A stretch of 9,901 bases of DNA from JAVMKJ01 sp031732855. Its GTDB lineage: Bacteria > Pseudomonadota > Gammaproteobacteria > Competibacterales > Competibacteraceae. Positions 1 through 6,751 of this stretch are shown here, piece by piece. The number at the start of each line of letters is the position of its first letter. Within the stretch, counting starts at the first letter, position 1. The stretch lies in contig JAVMKJ010000213.1 in NCBI GenBank assembly GCA_031732855.1, positions 1 through 9,901 on the forward strand, read 5' to 3'. A program made the translations under genes and the position numbers. A model generated the notes under the pieces. The model searched no databases, was not told the origin of the DNA, and was given only the letters and a program-made list of their open reading frames with translations.

Positions 1-2
1 TG

Positions 3-68
3 GAACGGGAGTTTCTCCAATTGCTGGATTTGTTAAACAAGGAACCGGAAATCTTTCTGATTTACTGA
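3..68 (+). CDS. Possible C-terminal end of an upstream gene (partial)
   Basis: The reading frame entering from the left edge stays open for 21 codons and ends in TGA at 66-68. The peptide (EREFLQLLDLLNKEPEIFLIY) has a balanced mix of charged and hydrophobic residues, like a normal protein tail. It is followed about 60 bases later by a stem-loop with a short T-rich run on the same strand, as expected after the end of a plus-strand gene. Twenty-one residues are too few to name a family, and another frame is open from base 2 to about 154, so this is only a suggestion. It would be the natural place for a further gene of the sugar cluster, but nothing in the peptide shows that. Confidence 0.25.
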   Translation, partial: EREFLQLLDLLNKEPEIFLIY

Positions 69-127
69 CCCGGCTTTCCGCCATGCGAAATTTCGCCACC
101 CTCCGAACGCCCTCCTTAACTTTTTCA

Positions 128-194
128 GTAACCGTTCAGCTTCCTCTCGCCTGACCCCCTTTCCCCCAAACAGGCGAGGGAATTGAACGGTTAC
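128..194 (+). terminator. Long imperfect stem-loop, possible intrinsic terminator
   Basis: Two nested inverted repeats form one long hairpin. The outer 11-base arms at 128-138 (GTAACCGTTCA) and 184-194 are exactly complementary. The inner 8-base arms at 146-153 (CTCGCCTG) and 171-178 are also exact and can extend by four pairs (141-144 with 179-182) past a one-base bulge. The loop is 154-170. On the plus strand the stem is followed directly by TTTCTT (195-200), which fits a weak intrinsic terminator for a gene left of the window. The stem is unusually long for a terminator, and part of it resembles the repeat at 4853-4878, so a mobile palindromic repeat reused as a terminator is an alternative. 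Confidence 0.45.
154..180 (-). repeat. REP-like intergenic repeat, copy 1
   Basis: Read on the minus strand it begins CCCTCGCCTGTTTG and agrees with 4853-4878 at 22 of 27 columns by hand alignment with one gap. It overlaps the loop and right inner arm of the stem-loop at 128-194. The two copies bracket the sugar operon in opposite orientation, one before and one after it. Confidence 0.4.
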
Positions 195-232
195 TTTCTT
201 CATGGCCGGGGGTGCCAGGGACCAAACTGGTT

Positions 233-238
233 TACAAT
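233..238 (+). promoter_or_regulatory. Possible -10 element for the sugar operon
   Basis: TACAAT matches the sigma-70 -10 consensus at five of six bases and sits about 60 bases upstream of the chosen ATG, after the stem-loop. No good -35 hexamer is found 16-18 bases upstream, where the sequence is G-rich. If this is real it would need an activator or be weak. Low confidence. Confidence 0.2.
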
Positions 239-296
239 TGCAACCCGATACAAAATCCGGTCCGTAGCCCAACCCCCGTCCACCGCAACCGACTCC

Positions 297-2330
297 ATGC
301 GCGCATGCCTGTTTGGCCGGCTCATCCTGCTCGGCGGGCTGTTGTTCCGCCCCGGCTGGGCGGTTCCCGCCATCGAACCCGCCATGCCACCGCTGGTGCT
401 GCACGATTTCGAACAGACTACCAGCCCCACCCCGGGTGTGGGCATGGGCGGCTGGACCGGCGATCCAGCCCATCCCGCCGGCCAGATCCAGTACCGGCGG
501 GAGCCGGCCCGGCGGCCGGGCAGCGAGCGGGCGCTGCACCTTCACTACCGCTTCGATCCCGGCGCCACCGACGCCATCGGCTGGCAACTCGCCCTGCCCG
601 ATCTCGACGCCACGGCCTACGACCACCTGGAACTCTGGTTTCGCGGCGACGGTCGCGCCGGGTTTGCCGACTCGTTCGAGATCGAATTCAAGCAACCGCT
701 GTCCGGTGGACCGCCCGGCCTGCTGCGCCAGGGCAGCTATCTGGTTACCGGCATCGCCGACGACTGGCAACGCATTCGCGTCCCGCTGAACGTCATGAAC
801 GGCATCGCCGACTGGAAGCACCTCCGCGGGTTCACCGTCGTCTTCGATCCGCGCCGTTCGTCCGTCACCCGTGGCGCCTACTGGCTGGACGACATCGCTC
901 TGGTCCACACCGGCCAGCCCGGTCCCAGCATCCACGATCCGGTGATCCCTCCCAAGAAGACCGCGTGGGAGAACGGTGTGGGTGGCAAGGCGGCCGCCCA
1001 GTCGTACATCCGCGCCCGACTGGCCGGGTGGCCGGAACGGCTGACGGTCGATCCGGCGGAACTGCCCGGCAACGACCTCGCTTTTCTGACGCGGCTGGCT
1101 CGGGACACCTGGCGGGGACTGGCGGCGCTGAGCGACCGCGAACACGGCCTCCCGTTCGACACCGTGCGCTTCGGCGGCTCGATCGCGCCCGATCATGCCT
1201 GGCTGGGCGATTACACCAACGTCACCAACATCGGCCTCTACCTGATCGACATCGTCGCGGCGCGGGAACTGGGGCTGATCGACGCGGACGAGGCCCGGGC
1301 GCGCCTGAACCGGACGCTGGACACGCTGGAACGGCTCGAAACCTGGCGGGGCTTTCATTACAACTACTACGACACCACCACCCTGGAGCGCACCAGCCAC
1401 TTCGTCTCGTTCGTCGATTCGGCCTGGCTGACCGCCGGGCTGATGGTGGCGCGCAACGGCGTTCCCGAACTGGCCGGGCGCTGCGACCGGCTGATCGACC
1501 AGGGCGATTACCGCGTTTTCTACGATCCGGTCCAGCAGTTGATGATGCACGGCTACTATACCAACCTGCCCTACCGCTCCGAATACAGCTACGGGCTGCT
1601 CTACAGCGAAGCGCGGCTGGGCAGTCTGATCGCCATCGGCAAGGGCGACGCGCCGGAAGAGCACTGGTATCGCATGGCCCGGACCTTCCCGCGCCATTTC
1701 GACTGGCAATCGCAATCGCCCAAGAATCACGTGGACCGGACCGTGAACGGCCACACCTTCCCCGGCGGTCACTACGCCTGGCAGGGTTTGCAATACGTGC
1801 CGTCGTGGGGCGGCAGCCTGTTCGAGGCGTTGATGCCGCTGCTGGTGCTGGACGAGTTACGGCACGCGCCAGCCAGTCTGGGACGGAACGATCTCGTTCA
1901 CACCCAAATCCAGCGCCGCTTCGCGCTGGAGCACCTGGGCTATCCGGTCTGGGGCCTGTCGCCCAGTTCCGCGCCGGCCGGCGGCTACCGCGAATTCGGA
2001 GTCCGGATTCTCGGCGTGCGCGGCTACCCGGGCGGCGCGGTGACCCCGCACGCGGCGGCGCTGGGATTGCTGACGGAACCAGCGGAGGCGGTGGCCAATC
2101 TCCGCCAACTGGCCGAGCGCTACCCGATCTACGGCGATTTCGGCTTCTACGACGCGGTGGACCCGAAAACCGGCCAGGTGGTACACAACTATCTGGCCCT
2201 GGATCAGAGCATGATCCTGATCGCGCTGGCGAATCATCTGCGGGACGGCGCCATCCAGCGCTATTTCGCCGCCGACCCGCTCGTTCGACGAATGTTGCCG
2301 CTACTCGGCTCCGAACGGTTTTTCGACTGA
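297..2330 (+). CDS. Exported glycoamylase-like (GH144-related) glucanase with N-terminal carbohydrate-binding-like domain
   Basis: Predicted secreted or periplasmic glycoside hydrolase of 677 residues. The ATG at 297 is chosen because it opens a signal peptide: MRACLFGR, then the hydrophobic LILLGGLLF, with a likely cut after VPA at residue 25. No good ribosome binding site is visible. Residues about 33-205 (LVLHDFE to DDIALV) look like a CBM11/CIA30-type beta-sandwich, with W/F-rich strands and a final WLDDI strand. Residues about 259-667 match the PF10091/COG5368 'glycoamylase' family by eye: DTWRGL, TNIGLYL, the NYYDTTT stretch (356-362), VDSAWL (373-378), SYGLLYSEARLG (431-442), WGGSLFEALMP (504-514), YREFGV, and a C-terminal GFYDAVD/ALDQSM region. 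Relatives include GH144 endo-beta-1,2-glucanases and the glycoamylase-like domain of cyclic beta-glucan synthases. The family is seen; the beta-1,2-glucan substrate is inferred. It is first in an operon with an ABC ATPase and a GH1 enzyme. Catalytic residues are not assigned. Confidence 0.85.
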   Translation: MRACLFGRLILLGGLLFRPGWAVPAIEPAMPPLVLHDFEQTTSPTPGVGMGGWTGDPAHPAGQIQYRREPARRPGSERALHLHYRFDPGATDAIGWQLALPDLDATAYDHLELWFRGDGRAGFADSFEIEFKQPLSGGPPGLLRQGSYLVTGIADDWQRIRVPLNVMNGIADWKHLRGFTVVFDPRRSSVTRGAYWLDDIALVHTGQPGPSIHDPVIPPKKTAWENGVGGKAAAQSYIRARLAGWPERLTVDPAELPGNDLAFLTRLARDTWRGLAALSDREHGLPFDTVRFGGSIAPDHAWLGDYTNVTNIGLYLIDIVAARELGLIDADEARARLNRTLDTLERLETWRGFHYNYYDTTTLERTSHFVSFVDSAWLTAGLMVARNGVPELAGRCDRLIDQGDYRVFYDPVQQLMMHGYYTNLPYRSEYSYGLLYSEARLGSLIAIGKGDAPEEHWYRMARTFPRHFDWQSQSPKNHVDRTVNGHTFPGGHYAWQGLQYVPSWGGSLFEALMPLLVLDELRHAPASLGRNDLVHTQIQRRFALEHLGYPVWGLSPSSAPAGGYREFGVRILGVRGYPGGAVTPHAAALGLLTEPAEAVANLRQLAERYPIYGDFGFYDAVDPKTGQVVHNYLALDQSMILIALANHLRDGAIQRYFAADPLVRRMLPLLGSERFFD

Positions 2331-2340
2331 CGGACCTCCC

Positions 2341-3462
2341 ATGGCCAGCGTGGAATTCGATCGCATCGACAAGATTTATCCCGGCGGGACTCAGGCTGTT
2401 TTCGATTTCAGCCTCGACATCGCCGACGGTGAAGCGCTGGCGCTGGTCGGTCCCTCCGGCTGTGGCAAGTCCACCCTGTTGCGGCTGCTGGCCGGGTTGG
2501 AGACGCCAACTCAAGGCACGTTGCGCATCGGTGGGAACGCGGTCAACGAACTGTCGCCGCAGCAACGCAACGTGGCGATGGTATTCCAGGATTACGCCCT
2601 CTATCCCCACATGACCGTGCGACGCAATCTGGAATTTCCCCTGAAGATGCGCGACCTGCCCCGCGCCGAAATCGAGCGCCGGATAAGCTGGGTGGTGGAG
2701 TTGTTGAGTCTCGGCGGCCTGCTCGACCGTCTTCCAAAGCAACTGTCCGGGGGCCAGCGCCAGCGGGTGGCGATGGGACGGGCGCTGGTGCGGCAGCCGA
2801 CCGTATTCCTGATGGACGAACCGCTGTCGAATCTGGACGCCCGCCTGCGCGTGCAAATCCGGGCCGAACTCGGCGAGCTGCTGGACCGGTTGGGCGCGAC
2901 CACGATCTACGTCACCCACGACCAGGCCGAAGCGATGACCCTGGGCGACCGGGTGGCGGTGGTGGATCGGGGTCGCCTGCAACAGGTCGCGCCCCCGCGG
3001 GAACTGTACGAGCGCCCGGCCAATACCTTCGTGGCCGGTTTCATCGGCAACCCGCCGATGAACCTGTTCCCGGCGCGGCTGAACACCGCCCGCGATGGCG
3101 GGCTCCAGTTGCGCCTGGGCGAGCAGAGCCTGCCGCTGGTTCTGCCCGCCTCCACCGCGGAATACTGGCGGGCCTGGCTGGATACGCCGCTGACCGCTGG
3201 CGTTCGCCCCGAGCATCTGGGTCTCGCCGACGACGACGAAGGCTTGCGGGCGACGGTCGGCGATGCCGAATATCTGGGCCATGAGACGCTGTTGCATCTT
3301 CGGATTGATGAACTGGAGACTTTCAGTCCGGCGATCACCGCGCGACTGCCGGGTTTGCGAGCGTTCCATCGGGGCGAAAGCGTGCGCCTGGCGCCGGATT
3401 GGACGCGATTGCACTTGTTCGACGCCACCGGTCTGGCGCTGGCCCAGAGCCCGGAAGATTAA
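2341..3462 (+). CDS. Sugar ABC transporter ATP-binding protein (MalK/UgpC/MsmK type)
   Basis: ATPase subunit (373 residues) of a carbohydrate importer of the CUT1 class, acting on the cytoplasmic face of the inner membrane. All nucleotide-binding motifs are intact: Walker A GPSGCGKST (37-45), Q-loop FQDYALYPHM (82-91), signature LSGGQ (135-139), Walker B FLMDEP (156-161), D-loop SNLDA and switch histidine H193. After about residue 235 comes the regulatory TOBE/OB region typical of MalK homologues, with FIGNPPMN and GVRPEHLG, and the length fits the family (about 360-380). It starts 10 bases after the stop of the glucanase gene and ends 25 bases before the GH1 gene, so the three are almost surely co-transcribed. 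No permease or binding-protein gene lies in the window; this subunit must serve partners encoded elsewhere. Substrate specificity cannot be read from the ATPase; a beta-glucoside is inferred from its neighbours. Confidence 0.95.
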   Translation: MASVEFDRIDKIYPGGTQAVFDFSLDIADGEALALVGPSGCGKSTLLRLLAGLETPTQGTLRIGGNAVNELSPQQRNVAMVFQDYALYPHMTVRRNLEFPLKMRDLPRAEIERRISWVVELLSLGGLLDRLPKQLSGGQRQRVAMGRALVRQPTVFLMDEPLSNLDARLRVQIRAELGELLDRLGATTIYVTHDQAEAMTLGDRVAVVDRGRLQQVAPPRELYERPANTFVAGFIGNPPMNLFPARLNTARDGGLQLRLGEQSLPLVLPASTAEYWRAWLDTPLTAGVRPEHLGLADDDEGLRATVGDAEYLGHETLLHLRIDELETFSPAITARLPGLRAFHRGESVRLAPDWTRLHLFDATGLALAQSPED

Positions 3463-3487
3463 AGGCGCAAGGCCAAAGGCTCCACCC

Positions 3488-4843
3488 ATGCTCGAACCGA
3501 CTCTTTTCCCCGCCGATTTCCTCTGGGGCGCCGCCACCTCGGCCTACCAGATCGAAGGTTCGCCGCTGGCGGATGGCGCTGGACCCAGCATCTGGCATGA
3601 ATTTGCCCACACGCCGGGCCGAACTCGCGACGGCGACACCGGCGATTCGGCCTGCGACCATTACCGCCGCTACCGGGAGGACGTGACGCTGATGCGGGGG
3701 CTGGGCCTGAATGCCTACCGCTTCAGCGTGTCCTGGAGCCGGGTGTTGCCGGAGGGGCGCGGTCCGGTCAACCCGCGCGGGCTGGATTTCTACCAGCGGC
3801 TGGTGGATGCGTTGCTGGAGCAGGGCATCGAACCGATGCTCACCTTGTACCACTGGGATCTGCCGGCGGCGCTGGACCGGCTGGGCGGCTGGCCGAACCC
3901 GGATAGCGCCGGCTGGTTCGCCGACTATGCCCGGACTCTGTTCCGCGCCTTGGACGACCGGGTGCGATTCTGGGTTACCCTGAACGAACCCTGGGTGGTG
4001 GTGGATGGCGGCTACCTGCACGGCGCTCTCGCGCCCGGCCAGCGCAACCCATTCACCGCTCCGGTTGCGGCGCACAATCTGCTGCGGGCGCACGCCGCCG
4101 CCATGCAAGCCTACCGTGCCGAGGGTCGGCACCAGATCGGACTGGTGGTCAATCTGGAGCCGAAATATCCGGCGGCGGAAACGGCCGAGGACCTCGCGGC
4201 CACCATGCGGGCCGACGCCTACTGGAACCGCCACTATCTCGACCCGGTGTTCCTGGGTGCCTATCCGCCCGAACTGGCGGAAATCTTCGGCGCCGCCTGG
4301 CCGGCGTTTCCCGAGGCCGACCTCGGCGCCCTCCGCCAGCCGCCGGACTTCCTCGGCATCAACTATTACAGCCGGCAGGTGGTGCGGCACGATCCCGGCG
4401 ACTGGCCGCTGGCCGCCGCCCGGGTGCGACAGGCCCGGCAAACCCACACCGCGCTGGACTGGGAAGTCTATCCACAAGGTTTGACCGACATTCTGGAGTG
4501 GGTGGCCAACCGCTACGGACCGCTGCCGCTGTACGTCACCGAAAACGGCGCGGCGTTCTACGATCCACCCCAGGCCGACGGGGAAATCGCCGATCCCCTG
4601 CGCCGGCGCTACCTGCGCGACCATCTGCGCGCGGCGCTGGCGGCCCTGCGCAACGGCGTCGACCTGCGCGGCTATTTCGCCTGGTCGCTGCTGGACAATC
4701 TGGAATGGGCCCACGGCTACTCGCAACGCTTCGGGCTGATTCACGTCGATTTCGCCACCCAGCAACGGACCTTCAAGGCCAGCGCCCGGTTCTACGCGGA
4801 AGTCATCCGAAGCAACGGCGCCGCTCTGTTCGCGTCGGAATGA
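3488..4843 (+). CDS. GH1 beta-glucosidase, cytoplasmic
   Basis: Family 1 glycoside hydrolase (451 residues, usual length) that releases glucose from the non-reducing end of beta-glucosides by a retaining mechanism. The start at 3488 gives the classic GH1 N-terminus (FPADFLWGAATSAYQIEG), with an AAAGG eight bases upstream. Glycone-site and catalytic residues are present: Q21, H122 in YHWD, N166 and acid/base E167 in TLNEPW, nucleophile E352 in YVTENGA, and W399, E406 and W407 in the WSLLDNLEWAHGY block. These positions match the spacing of well-studied bacterial GH1 enzymes. There is no signal peptide, so it should act on imported oligosaccharides such as cellobiose, sophorose or gentiobiose; the linkage cannot be told from sequence. 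It is the last gene of the three-gene operon, 25 bases after the ABC ATPase. GH1 also includes 6-phospho-glucosidases, but the ABC (non-PTS) context argues against that. Confidence 0.95.
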   Translation: MLEPTLFPADFLWGAATSAYQIEGSPLADGAGPSIWHEFAHTPGRTRDGDTGDSACDHYRRYREDVTLMRGLGLNAYRFSVSWSRVLPEGRGPVNPRGLDFYQRLVDALLEQGIEPMLTLYHWDLPAALDRLGGWPNPDSAGWFADYARTLFRALDDRVRFWVTLNEPWVVVDGGYLHGALAPGQRNPFTAPVAAHNLLRAHAAAMQAYRAEGRHQIGLVVNLEPKYPAAETAEDLAATMRADAYWNRHYLDPVFLGAYPPELAEIFGAAWPAFPEADLGALRQPPDFLGINYYSRQVVRHDPGDWPLAAARVRQARQTHTALDWEVYPQGLTDILEWVANRYGPLPLYVTENGAAFYDPPQADGEIADPLRRRYLRDHLRAALAALRNGVDLRGYFAWSLLDNLEWAHGYSQRFGLIHVDFATQQRTFKASARFYAEVIRSNGAALFASE

Positions 4844-4907
4844 GCGTTCGTCCCCTCGCCCGTTTGCTGGAGGGGGGTTGAGAGGCAGACGAGCCGTCGA
4901 ATCGGTC
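4844..4907. other. Convergent intergenic gap with degenerate palindromic repeat / terminator-like hairpin
   Basis: This is the gap between the stops of the GH1 gene (+) and the LysE-family gene (-). CCCCTC at 4852-4857 pairs exactly with GAGGGG at 4870-4875 around a 12-base loop, and TCGTC at 4848-4852 is complementary to GACGA at 4888-4892. No T-tract follows on either strand, so it is not a textbook terminator, though it sits where a two-way one would be expected. See the repeat entry at 4853-4878. Confidence 0.4.
4853..4878 (+). repeat. REP-like intergenic repeat, copy 2
   Basis: Aligned by hand, these 26 bases (beginning CCCTCGCCCGTTTG) match the reverse complement of 154-180 at 22 of 27 columns with one gap. 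Both copies lie outside genes and inside inverted repeats. The pattern (CCCTCGCC, short spacer, G-rich arm) resembles the C-rich/G-rich REP-type palindromes scattered between genes in many GC-rich proteobacteria. The sequence is low in complexity, so chance similarity is possible. Confidence 0.4.
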
Positions 4908-5543
4908 TCAAGCCGGCTGCGGACTTGCATCGAGCAGTCGCCAGCCCTCGCCCAGGAACAGCAGCGCATACGCCAACAGCAACAGACCCAAGCCGCGCAT
5001 GAGAACAATGTAGCCACCGCTGCGCAGGACGTGGCGGGCGCGGCCCAGCGCTATCGCCAGCAACACCTTGGAACCCACCAGCAGCGCGTAGAACGCGACG
5101 ACGAACGCCGCCGCCGCCAGCCAGCCCTCCCGCCAGGCTGCCAGCACGGTCGGAGCGCCCACCGCCAGCCAGAACAGATAGGGACTGGGATTCAGGAAGT
5201 TGGCGATCATGCCGCGCCGCAACGCGCCGGATGGATCGACCGGCGCCAAGTCCGCGCCCCGAAAGCGCAGGCCCTGCACGCCCAGCCAGGCCAGATACAA
5301 CCCGCCGCCGAGATGGATCGCCATCAGCGGTACGTTATGGTCCGCCAGCGGACGCAACAGCAGCACCGCCGCCAGGATGATCGGCAGGTCGGTCAGCAAC
5401 GGCGCCAGCGCCACCGAAATACCGGCGCGCACGCCATGATGGAGAGTTTCGCTGGCCACCAGCGCCAGCAACGGCCCTGGCGAAAGCCCGCCGCTCAGCC
5501 CCAGCAACAACCCGGCGGACAGGAAAGAGATCGATTCAATCAT
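4908..5543 (-). CDS. LysE/RhtB-family amino-acid exporter-like membrane protein
   Basis: Inner-membrane protein of 211 residues, the usual length for the LysE/RhtB translocator family, which exports amino acids and related small molecules using the proton-motive force. The family hallmark SPGP is at residues 21-24 at the end of the first hydrophobic stretch, and the conserved mid-protein NFLNP is at 115-119. About six hydrophobic segments can be seen (near 6-30, 40-64, 71-92, 112-135, 140-167 and 178-199). The substrate cannot be predicted; many members are annotated as threonine, homoserine or lysine exporters without test. It lies 53 bases downstream of rsgA on the same strand and may be co-transcribed with it. 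No clear ribosome binding site precedes the ATG at 5543, but this ATG places the first membrane segment correctly. Confidence 0.88.
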   Translation of the reverse strand: MIESISFLSAGLLLGLSGGLSPGPLLALVASETLHHGVRAGISVALAPLLTDLPIILAAVLLLRPLADHNVPLMAIHLGGGLYLAWLGVQGLRFRGADLAPVDPSGALRRGMIANFLNPSPYLFWLAVGAPTVLAAWREGWLAAAAFVVAFYALLVGSKVLLAIALGRARHVLRSGGYIVLMRGLGLLLLAYALLFLGEGWRLLDASPQPA

Positions 5544-5596
5544 GGCGTAAGGTGGCGAGGGTCAGGCCTGGGGCGTGAATGGCGGGACGATCGCGA

Positions 5597-6622
5597 TCAT
5601 GGCGCTTGGCGACCCGTTCTCGCCGCCGCGTCCGAGGCCGCGCGCAGTTGCCGATAACTGTCCAGACGGCGAGGGGCGATCTCGCCGCGTTCCACCGCTG
5701 CCCGCAACGCGCAATCCGGCTCGGTTTCGTGGCGGCAGTCGGAAAACCGGCAGCGACCGAGGTACGGCGCGATGTCGGTGAACCCCCGGTCGAGATCGCC
5801 CGGGCTGATTTCTCCCAACTCGAAGCTGCGCACCCCAGGCGTATCGATGAGATCGCCGCCGTCCGGCAGATGGTAAAGCGTGCTGCCGCTGGTGGTGTGG
5901 GTGCCGTGGCCGGTGACTTGGGACACGGCCTGGATGCGAATCTCGCGGTCCGGCAGCAAGGCCTTGATCAGCGAGGATTTGCCCACGCCCGACTGCCCGA
6001 CCAGCAGGCTGACGCGGCCACGCAGCCAGGCCCGCAGTTCGTCCAGACCGCGCGCGGTATGGCTGCTGGTCAGCAGCAGGGGATAACCGATCCGGCGGTA
6101 AGGTTCCAACCGCCCGGTCAAGGCCACCAGCGCCGACGCGCCCAGCAAATCCAGCTTGTTCAACACCAGCAGTCCTTGCGCGTCGATGGCGGCGATGGCA
6201 ATCAGATAGCGGTCGATCAGATATTCGCTCGGTTCCGGCATCGGCGCCAGCACCACTGCCACCACGTCGAGATTGGCGGCGACCGGGCGCGGTTGGCCGT
6301 TGTAGTCGGGGCGGGTCAGCAGCGAGCGACGTTCGTCGACCGCCACCACCACGCCATCCCCGGTACTGGAAGCCTGCCAGACGACCCGGTCGCCGCAGGC
6401 CAGCCGACCCAGGTTCTGGCGCGCCGCGCAGCGCTGCAACTGGCCGTTGCCGGCCTCGACGATCAGGGTCCGGCCGTGATGGGCGATGACCAGCCCGGTT
6501 TGCACCGGACCGAGTCCGGCGCCATCCAGGCTCTCCATTCCCGGGTCGGCCAATCCCCGGCGACGCTCCTGCAAGCGCCCGATGCGCTCGCGCTGGCGCT
6601 GGGTCAGACGACGGCCGGCCAT
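5597..6622 (-). CDS. rsgA: Ribosome small-subunit biogenesis GTPase RsgA
   Basis: Circularly permuted GTPase (341 residues) that binds the 30S subunit late in maturation and hydrolyses GTP when stimulated by it; cytoplasmic. The start at 6622 (MAGRRLTQRQRERIG) has a GAGG four bases upstream and aligns with the basic N-terminus of E. coli RsgA; the frame is open 39 codons further, but that stretch is not conserved-looking. Domain order is an OB-fold (about 35-110), then the permuted GTPase with G4 NKLD (155-158), G1 GQSGVGKSS (209-217), G2-type GHGTHTTS (238-245) and G3 DTPG (260-263). A C-terminal zinc site follows with C291, C296, H298 and C304. All are intact. It diverges from orn, as in E. 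coli, with a 129-base gap. A LysE-type gene follows 53 bases downstream. Confidence 0.97.
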   Translation of the reverse strand: MAGRRLTQRQRERIGRLQERRRGLADPGMESLDGAGLGPVQTGLVIAHHGRTLIVEAGNGQLQRCAARQNLGRLACGDRVVWQASSTGDGVVVAVDERRSLLTRPDYNGQPRPVAANLDVVAVVLAPMPEPSEYLIDRYLIAIAAIDAQGLLVLNKLDLLGASALVALTGRLEPYRRIGYPLLLTSSHTARGLDELRAWLRGRVSLLVGQSGVGKSSLIKALLPDREIRIQAVSQVTGHGTHTTSGSTLYHLPDGGDLIDTPGVRSFELGEISPGDLDRGFTDIAPYLGRCRFSDCRHETEPDCALRAAVERGEIAPRRLDSYRQLRAASDAAARTGRQAP

Positions 6623-6751
6623 GCCACCTCGACCACGCGGAAAGCGGCACGCGCTGCCGCTGGAATCAGGGTAAACTTGCGGTGGCAACCATCGCTCGCC
6701 GGCCACCGACAAACTGATTTTCTCACCCAGACACCCCACTTAGAACAACCC
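6623..6751. promoter_or_regulatory. Divergent rsgA/orn intergenic region
   Basis: Both promoters for rsgA (-) and orn (+) should lie in these 129 bases. I see no hexamer pair with good sigma-70 spacing on either strand, so no exact promoter is called. The rsgA ribosome binding site (GAGG, 6627-6630) is the only element that can be named. Confidence 0.5.

Larger units (their letters stand above)
69..296. other. Intergenic leader before the sugar operon
   Basis: No convincing gene is seen here. The first part is less GC-rich than the rest of the window. It holds the stem-loop at 128-194 and a weak promoter-like hexamer at 233-238. Translation of the downstream gene could formally begin at a TTG at 183, but that codon lies inside the stem-loop, lacks a ribosome binding site and would put 38 non-signal-like residues before the signal peptide, so the region is treated as untranslated. 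Confidence 0.5.

Noticed and set aside
183..296. TTG start at 183 giving 38 extra residues on the glucanase
   Set aside because: It lies in the right arm of the stem-loop, has no ribosome binding site, and would bury the signal peptide that begins at 297.
33..1793. Open frame of 586 codons on the minus strand opposite the glucanase gene
   Set aside because: Rich in G, V, R, Q and P with no recognisable domain. The plus strand has clear family motifs, and long antisense frames are common in such GC-rich DNA.
1222..3537. Open frame of 771 codons on the minus strand across the glucanase and ABC genes
   Set aside because: Spans two well-supported genes on the opposite strand, has arginine/proline-rich low-complexity composition and no family signature.
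4878..5657. Plus-strand 259-codon Q/R-rich frame opposite the LysE-family gene
   Set aside because: The composition is that of an antisense shadow; the minus strand encodes a clear membrane protein with the SPGP motif.
6623..6739. 39-codon N-terminal extension of RsgA
   Set aside because: It would consume nearly all of the divergent promoter region; the ATG at 6622 has a GAGG upstream and fits the family's basic N-terminus.
5579..6751. Plus-strand frame open for 391 codons in phase with orn, suggesting a fused longer protein
   Set aside because: It is exactly antisense to rsgA, whose GTPase and zinc motifs are intact. The orn protein starts with its normal N-terminus at 6752.
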